From positions 1 through 10,733 of the forward strand of contig JACQRA010000125.1 in NCBI GenBank assembly GCA_016206725.1: a stretch of 10,733 nt of DNA. The letters run 5' to 3'. The position numbers were made by a program, and so were the translations under genes. The notes under the pieces were generated by a model. That model worked only from the letters and a program-made list of their open reading frames with translations. It was not told the origin of the DNA and did not search any database. Origin of the DNA: Candidatus Omnitrophota bacterium (GTDB lineage: Bacteria > Omnitrophota > Gorgyraeia > Aquiviventales > Aquiviventaceae). This document shows, piece after piece, positions 1 to 5,425 of the stretch (positions are counted from its first letter, which is position 1; each line of letters starts with the position of its first letter).

Positions 1-695
1 ACGTTGAAGTTGCCCTGGCTGAGGATGTACTCCGCCGCCAGCAAGAATTCGGTGATGGTGGCCGAGAGCCCTCGCTTCAAGAGGACCGGCTTGTGGGCTT
101 GACCGACTTCGGTCAGGAGGTTGAAATTCTGCATATTGCGCGCCCCGATCTGCACGATGTCGGCATACTTGCTGACGACGGGCACATCCCGCACGTCCAT
201 CACTTCAGTAACCACCTTCAACCCATGCTCATCAGCCGCTTCCCTGAGATACCGCAGGCCCTCTTCCCCCAATCCCTGGAACGAGTAGGGCGAGGTCCGT
301 GGCTTGAACGCCCCGCCCCGCAAGACCTGCGCGCCAGCTCGCTCAGCCGCTTTGGCCGAGGCCATGAGCATCGCGCGGTTCTCGACCGAACAGGGGCCGG
401 CCATCATCACGAGTTGCCGGCCGCCGATCTTGACGCCATGCACGTCCACGACGCTGTCCTGCGGCCTGAATTCTCGGGAGACGAGCTTGAACGGTTTGAG
501 GACCGGGATCACCTGCTCCACACCCGCGAAGATTTCGAGAGGCTGCACCCGCACCGCATCCTCGGAGCCGATGACGCCGATGATCGTGCGTTCGGTTCCT
601 TTGGAGACCATCGGCTTGAGACCTAAGGCCTTGATCTTTTCCACGACGTGATCAATCTGCTGCTTGGTGGCCTTCGGCTTCATCACAATGATCAT
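1..695 (-). CDS. aroF: 3-deoxy-7-phosphoheptulonate (DAHP) synthase, type I beta; 3' end outside window
   Basis: Condenses phosphoenolpyruvate with erythrose 4-phosphate to give DAHP, the first step of the shikimate pathway. The 231 complete codons read without interruption into the left edge, so the C-terminal part (roughly a third) is missing. Residues 1-70 form the N-terminal ferredoxin-like domain of the type I beta subfamily, usually the site of allosteric feedback control. The barrel begins near residue 95. Visible active-site motifs are AGPCSVE (99-105, metal-binding Cys102), RGGAFKPRTSPYSFQG (126-141, PEP phosphate binding), TEVMD (163-167), QIGARNMQNF (182-191) and LLKRG (205-209). 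The ATG at 693-695 is chosen because a strong GAGGAGGAGG ribosome binding site ends 5 bases upstream; Met5 would sit too far away. It follows hisC by 23 bases that carry the AATCAC repeat. Whether this isozyme responds to Phe or Tyr cannot be read from the sequence. Confidence 0.95.
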   Translation of the reverse strand, partial: MIIVMKPKATKQQIDHVVEKIKALGLKPMVSKGTERTIIGVIGSEDAVRVQPLEIFAGVEQVIPVLKPFKLVSREFRPQDSVVDVHGVKIGGRQLVMMAGPCSVENRAMLMASAKAAERAGAQVLRGGAFKPRTSPYSFQGLGEEGLRYLREAADEHGLKVVTEVMDVRDVPVVSKYADIVQIGARNMQNFNLLTEVGQAHKPVLLKRGLSATITEFLLAAEYILSQGNFN

Positions 696-700
696 TGCAA

Positions 701-710
701 CCTCCTCCTC
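701..710 (-). promoter_or_regulatory. Strong Shine-Dalgarno site of aroF
   Basis: On the coding strand this reads GAGGAGGAGG, a near-ideal anti-16S match, with 5 bases (TTGCA) to the ATG. It is the only strong ribosome binding site seen in the window. The downstream genes of the overlapping clusters have weak or no such sites and probably rely on translational coupling. Confidence 0.8.
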
Positions 711-712
711 TT

Positions 713-744
713 AATCACTTAATCACCCAATCCCTTAATCACGC
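713..744. repeat. AATCAC octamer repeat, four units, across the hisC 3' end and hisC-aroF gap
   Basis: Four units with an exact 8-base period start at 713, 721, 729 and 737: AATCACTT, AATCACCC, AATCCCTT, AATCACGC. The coding strand shows GTGATT-type units. The repeat runs from the intergenic gap into hisC, where it encodes the last residues V-I-K-G-L-G-D and the TAA stop. The same repeat type occurs at 5395-5418 and, with another period, at 4316-4345. Function is unknown. Confidence 0.8.
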
Positions 745-1870
745 TTTTCAGGGTATGGATGAAGCGGCGGTTCTCACGCATGGTGCCGATCGTCACCCGC
801 AGGAAGCCGTCGAGCTTCCACGCGCTCATTTCTCGAACAATCACGCCGTGAGCCAACAACTGCTTTGCCACCTCCGCGGCGTCGGGGCCAAGTTCGATCA
901 GGAGAAAATTCGTCACGCTGGGGATCAGCCGTATGCCCAGCTTCGTCAGCTCCGTCGTCAAAAACGTCCGCCCCTCCCGGACGAGGCGACGTGTGTGTTC
1001 AAGAAAGGTCCGATCATCGAGCGCCGCGGAAGCCGCGACCTGCGCCAAACTGTTGACGTTAAACGGCTCACGCACCGCGTCCATGGCGCGGATGACCGCC
1101 GGCGAGGCGACCCCATAGCCGACCCGCAATCCTGCCAAGCCGTACGCCTTCGAGAAGCTGCGCGTGATGATCACCCCGCCGCTGGCGGGGCAGGTCGCCG
1201 CGTTGTGGAGATACCGCAACGTCTGGGGATAGTCGTCGGCTTCGACAAACTCATAGTACGCCTCATCCATCACGATGAGGACTTGGCTCGGCAGCCCGCG
1301 CAGGAACGCCTCCAATTCTTTCGCCGTGACGTACGTCCCGGTGGGATTGTCGGGATTGGCGATGAAGACGAGTTTCGTCTTCGGGCTGAGGGCCGCTTTC
1401 ATGGCTGACAGATCATAGCGCAGATTGCGCAACGGAACCGTCCGCACCCGCGCGCCGCAAGCGTTGGCTTGCAACTCATAGATCAAGAACGTCGGCTGAG
1501 CGACGACCACCTCATCCCCTGGGTCCACAAAGGCGCGCAAGGCCAGGACGATCAGCTCATCCGAGCCGTTGCCGTCAAGGAGTGAGGAGGTTTCGACGTT
1601 CAGGTGCTTCGCCAGCTTCTCCCGCAAGACGCCGCATGTCGCATCGGGATAGCGGTGGAGATTCGAGGTGGCCTTGCGGAGCGCCACTACCGCTTTCGGC
1701 GATGGGCCGAGAGCGTTCTCGTTGGAAGCCAGCTTGATGACCGTGGTTCGACTCCGCTCACCACTCGTGGAGAGTTTGAGTGTGCGCTTCACCTCATCGA
1801 TCGGTGTGCCGGGTTGATAGGTTGTCAGGCCGCGGATCGCCGCCCGCGCCCGCGAGTCAATGGTGGTCAT
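719..1870 (-). CDS. hisC: Histidinol-phosphate / aromatic aminotransferase (HisC family)
   Basis: A PLP-dependent fold-type I aminotransferase of 383 residues, a normal length for HisC. Visible family motifs: SNENALGPSP (49-58), HRYPDATCG (72-80), GNGSDELI (100-107), ANPDNPTGT (171-179, Asn175), DEAYYEF (202-208, Asp202), SFSKAYGLAGLRVGYG (238-253, PLP-lysine Lys241 and Arg249), and LRVTIGT with the carboxylate-binding Arg358. HisC proper makes histidinol phosphate, but many HisC-family enzymes also transaminate phenylpyruvate and hydroxyphenylpyruvate. Its position between pheA and aroF favours a role at the end of Phe/Tyr synthesis, alone or as well as in histidine synthesis. This is inferred from context; the sequence does not discriminate. 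The ATG at 1868-1870 overlaps the pheA stop (ATGA), so translation is probably coupled. The last seven codons consist of the AATCAC-type repeat, so the original C-terminus may have been altered. Confidence 0.93.
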   Translation of the reverse strand: MTTIDSRARAAIRGLTTYQPGTPIDEVKRTLKLSTSGERSRTTVIKLASNENALGPSPKAVVALRKATSNLHRYPDATCGVLREKLAKHLNVETSSLLDGNGSDELIVLALRAFVDPGDEVVVAQPTFLIYELQANACGARVRTVPLRNLRYDLSAMKAALSPKTKLVFIANPDNPTGTYVTAKELEAFLRGLPSQVLIVMDEAYYEFVEADDYPQTLRYLHNAATCPASGGVIITRSFSKAYGLAGLRVGYGVASPAVIRAMDAVREPFNVNSLAQVAASAALDDRTFLEHTRRLVREGRTFLTTELTKLGIRLIPSVTNFLLIELGPDAAEVAKQLLAHGVIVREMSAWKLDGFLRVTIGTMRENRRFIHTLKSVIKGLGD

Positions 1871-2679
1871 CTGGTAACGGGATAGGAGCCGAGTACCTTC
1901 AGTAACAACGTGGACTTCTCCAGAGATTTTAACGCCCGCTCGACTCTCAGTTCAGAGGTGTGACCCGTGATATCAATAAAGAAATAATACTCCCACGCTT
2001 TCTTCTTGGACGGCCTCGATTCAATCTTGGTGAGGTTGATCTGCTCACGCTTGAACGGCGTGAGGGCATCGTAGAGCGCGCCAGGTCGGTCTTTCAGTGC
2101 GAACAAGATGGACGTCTTGTTGTTCCGACCCGGCTGAGGATGCGCAAGACCGAGCACCAAGAAGCGTGTTTTATTGTCTGACGACAACGGAATCGGCGTC
2201 GCGCGCAGCGGTGTCTTCGCCAACTCGCGCCTGGCAATCGCCGCACCATCGTTCCCGCCCGCCCGAAGCCGCTTGACCGCGTCGGCGGTCGAACTGGTCT
2301 CCACGCGCTTGGCGCGCGGCAGGTGCGCATCCAACCAGGCGCGGCATTGGGCCAGGGCTTGCGGGTGCGAGTAGACCACGCGCACTGACATGGACCGCCC
2401 GGCCGTAATCAACCAATGAGCAATCGGCTGCTCGATCTCACCGTGGATGGTGACCGGTGAACGTCTGAAGTCAATGAAACGATCGAGTGTGTGTGTCACC
2501 GCTCCTTCCAGTGAATTTTCAATTGGCGCCACCCCATAGTCCGCCTGTTCTCGTTCGACGAGCCGGAAGACGTCGTCAATCGTCGGCGCGTGGACGTAGC
2601 GCGCGCGGCGGCCGAATCGCCTCAACGCAGCCAGATGCGTGTTGGTGTGTTCAGGTCCAAGATACGCAATGGTGTTCAT
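1867..2679 (-). CDS. pheA: Prephenate dehydratase with C-terminal ACT domain
   Basis: Converts prephenate to phenylpyruvate in phenylalanine synthesis. It has 270 residues, the usual length of a monofunctional enzyme. Residues 1-180 are the two-lobed catalytic domain, with APIENSLEGAV (51-61), the YSHPQALAQCRAWL stretch (103-116) and the catalytic TRF motif (Thr171-Phe173). Residues 185-270 are an ACT regulatory domain carrying both elements of the phenylalanine site, GAL (200-202) and ESRP (220-223), so feedback inhibition by Phe is expected. The N-terminal motif is unusual: most relatives have GPEGTF or GP.GSY after the first strand, whereas this protein has GPEHTNTH (8-15). The ATG start overlaps the chorismate mutase stop by four bases (ATGA) and has no good ribosome site of its own. 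Gene order and coupling suggest a split version of the bifunctional P-protein. Confidence 0.95.
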   Translation of the reverse strand: MNTIAYLGPEHTNTHLAALRRFGRRARYVHAPTIDDVFRLVEREQADYGVAPIENSLEGAVTHTLDRFIDFRRSPVTIHGEIEQPIAHWLITAGRSMSVRVVYSHPQALAQCRAWLDAHLPRAKRVETSSTADAVKRLRAGGNDGAAIARRELAKTPLRATPIPLSSDNKTRFLVLGLAHPQPGRNNKTSILFALKDRPGALYDALTPFKREQINLTKIESRPSKKKAWEYYFFIDITGHTSELRVERALKSLEKSTLLLKVLGSYPVTR

Positions 2680-2966
2680 GAGGCGCGTTGTTCAAGACGG
2701 CGCATTTGGGTGAGGATCGTGCGATAAATCGCGCGGACGGCCTGAGGCGTCAAGGGACCCGAGTTCGCTGTGATCATCCGCCGCAGGATCGCTTGCTCCC
2801 GAACGGGATCCAACAATTTCCATCCTTCGCGCTTTTTGATGCGTCTGACGTGAAGCGCCAGAGCCGCTCGCTGCGTCAAGAGGTGAAGCAGACGGGCATC
2901 CACCGCGTCGATGTGCTGACGAAGCCGATGGAGGAGGGGCTTACTGTTCGACGGCCGGCGCTTCAT
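2676..2966 (-). CDS. aroQ: Chorismate mutase, AroQ (type II, all-helical), stand-alone
   Basis: Rearranges chorismate to prephenate. The 96-residue product matches the AroQ fold. Compared with the E. coli P-protein mutase domain (from memory), Arg16, Arg33, Lys44, Asp53, Arg56 and Glu57 line up with catalytic Arg11, Arg28, Lys39, Asp48, Arg51 and Glu52. Glu92 seems to sit at Gln88, a substitution common in proteobacterial P-proteins. The ATG at 2964-2966 is preferred over an in-frame TTG at 3000-3002 because the mutase helix starts near residue 11 and the extra residues match nothing. The gene overlaps scpB by 26 bases upstream and pheA by 4 bases downstream. In many bacteria this domain is fused to prephenate dehydratase; here the stop codon separates them. 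No N-terminal signal peptide is seen, so it is cytoplasmic. Confidence 0.9.
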   Translation of the reverse strand: MKRRPSNSKPLLHRLRQHIDAVDARLLHLLTQRAALALHVRRIKKREGWKLLDPVREQAILRRMITANSGPLTPQAVRAIYRTILTQMRRLEQRAS

Positions 2967-3579
2967 AGACGGTAGACTCTTCCAACGGCCGGGGCGGAAC
3001 AATCAAGCGAGTCTCTGTCGAGACGGACACCTCCGCGCCCTCCATGCCGGGCAGCGTGCCCACGGTTCCTTTCGGCATCGGAGGGAGAGCCTCTAAACCC
3101 TTCAATCCAAAATGACGCAGGAATTCCTCCGTGGTCCCGTACAAGATCGGACGGCCCGGGCTGTCTTTGCGCCCGGCGATTCTGATGAATTGGCGTTCCA
3201 TCAGCGTGTCCAGCGTCGCCGTCGCATCCACCCCTCGGATGGCTTCAATGTCGGCCTTCGTGATCGGTTGACGGTACGCAATGATGGCTAAGGCTTCGAG
3301 CGCCGGCTTGCTGAGGGTGCTCTCACGAGGCATCTGCAGGAGTCGCTTGACCCACGGGGCGACCTCCGGCAGCGTGACCAATTGGTAGCCTCCCGCCACT
3401 TCCTGAATGCGAAACGCGCGCCCGGTTTGCTGATACTCGCCGTTGAGGCGGTCGATCACGCGACGGATGGTCTGATGATCCGATGCCTGAATGACTTCTT
3501 GAAGCCGCTTCAACGCAATGGGTCGGCTGCTGACAAACACCAGTCCTTCAAGCGCGCGTGTGAGCTGCGTTTCGTCCAT
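2941..3579 (-). CDS. scpB: Segregation and condensation protein B
   Basis: Winged-helix dimer that binds the ScpA kleisin and helps the SMC complex compact and segregate the chromosome. The 212-residue product carries the family signatures LSKPALEALAIIAYRQPITK (89-108), ADIEAIRGVD (109-118) and GRKDSPGRPILYGTTEEF (136-153). The last 45 or so residues are a low-complexity, acidic and proline-rich tail, as is usual. The ATG at 3577-3579 is chosen: AAGGA lies upstream, and the protein then begins at the family-typical LTRALEGLVFVSS. An in-frame TTG at 3625-3627 would add 16 residues of no recognisable homology that are also scpA antiphase sequence. The start overlaps the end of scpA by 32 bases and the stop overlaps the chorismate mutase gene by 26 bases, so it is locked into the operon on both sides. 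Confidence 0.93.
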   Translation of the reverse strand: MDETQLTRALEGLVFVSSRPIALKRLQEVIQASDHQTIRRVIDRLNGEYQQTGRAFRIQEVAGGYQLVTLPEVAPWVKRLLQMPRESTLSKPALEALAIIAYRQPITKADIEAIRGVDATATLDTLMERQFIRIAGRKDSPGRPILYGTTEEFLRHFGLKGLEALPPMPKGTVGTLPGMEGAEVSVSTETRLIVPPRPLEESTVYEAPAVEQ

Positions 3580-4312
3580 CTCCCTGTCCTTCCGGCGCCT
3601 CGCGCCGCACAATGAGAATTTCCCCAAAATGCCTCTCCTGCACCGCCATGCACACCCGTCGCCGAACCAGCTCCAGAATGGCTAAGAACATCACCACCAA
3701 TTCCAGCCGCGATTTCTCCGTGGAGAACACTTCTTCGAAGCTCAGTTGCCGTTTGACCGTCAACAGGAGCGTCAATTCCTCGATCTTCATCTCCACGGTC
3801 CACGGCTCGCTCTGAATCTCATAGACCGTCACCTTCGACTTCTCAATGACCCTGGCGAAGGCGGCCATGAGGTCCACGATTCCCACCTCCACCGTCGGGC
3901 TGGGGGTCTCCGCGTCGCCCTCATCGAATTCTGGCGGGGCCGAGGGGGTCCGCGTGAAGTGCTGGTGTTGTAACACGTGGAGCTCGGCGAGGACTTGAGC
4001 CACCGTTTTGAACCGCTCGTATTCTTTCAGCCGACGCTCCAGCTCCTCCAGACTGATCGGCACCTCTTCGTCCTCGACTTGAGGAGGTTGCGGCAGTAAC
4101 AGGCGCGCCTTGATGGCGATGAGCTGTCCCAAGAGCGGCAGCGGCTCGGCGAGCTCATTGATCGTGGCACCGCTGGTCTTGATCTCTTCTCGATACTGAG
4201 CCGTTAACGCTTGAAGTTTGATCAGGAAGACGTCGAGCAGGTTGAATTTGGCCAGCTCAACCAGCAGCGAGAGCGATCCCTCGAACAAATCCGTCGCTAC
4301 ACTGTACACCAT
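3548..4312 (-). CDS. scpA: Segregation and condensation protein A (kleisin)
   Basis: Kleisin subunit of the SMC-ScpAB condensin, bridging the SMC heads. The product is 254 residues. The N-terminal SMC-neck-binding helices start at VATDLFEGSLSLLVELAKF (5-23), where most relatives have FEGPLDLLL. The LIAIKARLLLPQ segment typical of the family follows, then an acidic, proline-rich linker (about 110-135), and the C-terminal winged helix ends in the FLAILELVRR...HFGEI signature that contacts the SMC head. The ATG at 4310-4312 is chosen because family members begin 2-6 residues before the first conserved strand. A TTG at 4322-4324 is in frame, but it lies inside the AATCAC-type repeat. Neither start has a clear ribosome site. 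The last ~11 codons overlap scpB. Confidence 0.92.
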   Translation of the reverse strand: MVYSVATDLFEGSLSLLVELAKFNLLDVFLIKLQALTAQYREEIKTSGATINELAEPLPLLGQLIAIKARLLLPQPPQVEDEEVPISLEELERRLKEYERFKTVAQVLAELHVLQHQHFTRTPSAPPEFDEGDAETPSPTVEVGIVDLMAAFARVIEKSKVTVYEIQSEPWTVEMKIEELTLLLTVKRQLSFEEVFSTEKSRLELVVMFLAILELVRRRVCMAVQERHFGEILIVRREAPEGQGDGRNAAHTRA

Positions 4313-4315
4313 CGT

Positions 4316-4345
4316 TTTACTCAATCACTTTACCAATCACTTTAC
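4316..4345. repeat. TTTAC/AATCAC repeat in the trpS-scpA gap
   Basis: Alternating TTTAC and AATCAC words: TTTAC at 4316, 4329 and 4341; AATCAC at 4323 and 4335, a 12-base spacing. It shares the AATCAC core with the repeats at 713-744 and 5395-5418. It lies between the 18-bp palindrome and the scpA start codon, so it forms the scpA leader and replaces any recognisable ribosome binding site. Confidence 0.7.
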
Positions 4346-4348
4346 ATT

Positions 4349-4398
4349 GGGGACACAAACAAATTTATCCACTTCCGAAGAAATTTGTTTGTGTCCCC
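4349..4398. repeat. Perfect 18-bp inverted repeat (GGGGACACAAACAAATTT) between trpS and scpA
   Basis: The left arm 4349-4366 and right arm 4381-4398 are exact reverse complements, separated by 14 bases. On the transcribed strand the loop contains CTTCGG, compatible with a stable UUCG tetraloop if the stem rearranges. The stem bases next to the loop are A/T only, and no T-run follows it, so it does not look like an intrinsic terminator. GGGGAC...GTCCCC palindromes resemble dispersed REP-type elements, some of which are moved by Y1-type REP-associated transposases. That link is inference; no transposase gene is present here. Confidence 0.85.
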
Positions 4399-4413
4399 GA
4401 TTTTACCCGTGGC

Positions 4414-5400
4414 TTATAGTCCTACTGCTCGTTTTACTTCCGCCATCGTCTTCGAGGCCACGGCGCGGGCTCGCTCGGCGCCGTCTTGCAAGATCCGCTC
4501 GATCGTTCGATCGGTCGCGCTCGACTCGTTGCGGATCGCCCGGAAGGGTTCGGTCGCCGTGATGAGCGCCTCGGCCAATTCCCGCTTGTTCTGCACGCAG
4601 CCGCGCGCGGCGGTGCGGCACTCCTCCCACATCGCCTCGGCGCGGGAAGGCTCAAACACTTTCCAGTAACCGCACACGTTGCAGGTGGCTGGATGGCCGG
4701 GATCGGTCATTTTGATGCGCAGCGGATCGGTGAACATCGACTGGACCGTCTTGCGGATCGTCTCCGGGCTGTCGGAGAGCGCGATCGTGTTGCCGTAGCT
4801 CTTGGACATCTTCCGGCCATCGGTGCCGAGCAGCTTCGCCGCCTGGGTCAGCAACGGTTTCGGCTCGGGAAACAACTCGCCGTGGTAGAGATGATGGAAC
4901 CGCCGCACGATCTCCCGCGCCAACTCCAGATGCGGCAACTGATCTTCTCCCACCGGCACGACGTGCGCTTTGTAGAGGAGGATATCCGCGGCCTGCAGGA
5001 CGGGATAGCCGAGAAATCCGTGCGTGGTCAGATCGCGTCCTTCCAGTTCCCGCAACTGTTCCTTATAGGTCGGCACGCGCTCCAACCATCCAAGCGGGGT
5101 GATGATCGACAGCACCGCATACAATTCGGCGTGTTCCGGGACATCGGATTGTCGAAAGATGACACTGCGCTGCGGATCGATGCCGCAGGCGAGCCAATCG
5201 AGGACGTTCTCCTCGACGTGTTCGCGCAACTGGCCGGGATGCTCATACTCGCTCATCAGCGCGTGCCAGTCGGCCACCATGAAGAAGCACTCGTAGTCGT
5301 CCTGCAGCTTCTTCCAGTTGGTCAAGGCGCCGACGAGGTGGCCGAGGTGGAGTTTCCCGGTTGGGCGCATCCCACTCAAACACCGCTTTTTCTCAATCAC
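4414..5400 (-). CDS. trpS: Tryptophanyl-tRNA synthetase
   Basis: Class Ic aminoacyl-tRNA synthetase that charges tRNA-Trp. It has 328 residues, the normal bacterial length. The Rossmann catalytic domain shows SGMRPTGKLHLGH (9-21, HIGH-type motif HLGH at 18-21), GYPVLQAADILLY (131-143), VGEDQLPHLELAR (150-162) and KMSKS (197-201). The C-terminal helical anticodon-binding part contains four cysteines, Cys240, Cys243, Cys261 and Cys268, recalling the [4Fe-4S] site of Thermotoga TrpRS, though spaced differently. The GTG at 5398-5400 is the only sensible start: an in-frame TAG lies directly upstream and the family begins a few residues before SGM.PTG. The GTG belongs to the last AATCAC/GTGATT repeat unit. 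The gene is flanked by that repeat type on both sides and separates infB from scpAB. Confidence 0.96.
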   Translation of the reverse strand: MIEKKRCLSGMRPTGKLHLGHLVGALTNWKKLQDDYECFFMVADWHALMSEYEHPGQLREHVEENVLDWLACGIDPQRSVIFRQSDVPEHAELYAVLSIITPLGWLERVPTYKEQLRELEGRDLTTHGFLGYPVLQAADILLYKAHVVPVGEDQLPHLELAREIVRRFHHLYHGELFPEPKPLLTQAAKLLGTDGRKMSKSYGNTIALSDSPETIRKTVQSMFTDPLRIKMTDPGHPATCNVCGYWKVFEPSRAEAMWEECRTAARGCVQNKRELAEALITATEPFRAIRNESSATDRTIERILQDGAERARAVASKTMAEVKRAVGL

Positions 5401-5418
5401 CTAATCACCCAATCACTA
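5395..5418. repeat. AATCAC octamer repeat, three units, in the infB-trpS gap
   Basis: Units start at 5395, 5403 and 5411 with an exact 8-base period: AATCACCT, AATCACCC, AATCACTA. On the coding strand GTGATT units fill nearly the whole 25-base gap, and the last one supplies the GTG start codon plus codons 2 and 3 (Ile-Glu) of trpS. Same family as the repeat at 713-744. Confidence 0.8.
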
Positions 5419-5425
5419 TTACTAC

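Noticed and set aside
713..744. CRISPR-like array
   Set aside because: Units are 8 bases with no spacers, and no cas genes are nearby.
695..1408. Open frame on the plus strand opposite hisC
   Set aside because: It is antisense to a clear aminotransferase, and its N-terminus is just the AATCAC repeat translated.
2670..2690. Programmed frameshift making a fused P-protein
   Set aside because: No slippery heptamer or strong downstream structure is seen at the overlap. A simple ATGA restart explains the arrangement.
2967..3002. Extended chorismate mutase start at a TTG
   Set aside because: The extra residues overlap scpB further and match nothing in the AroQ fold.
3580..3627. Extended scpB start at a TTG
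   Set aside because: The extra 16 residues are basic, unlike ScpB N-termini, and lie within scpA. The ATG at 3577-3579 has a better upstream AAGGA.
4349..4398. Palindrome read as an intrinsic terminator for trpS
   Set aside because: The stem next to the loop is A/T only, GGGG/CCCC is at the far end, and the sequence after it on the coding strand is AATGTAAAG with no T-run.
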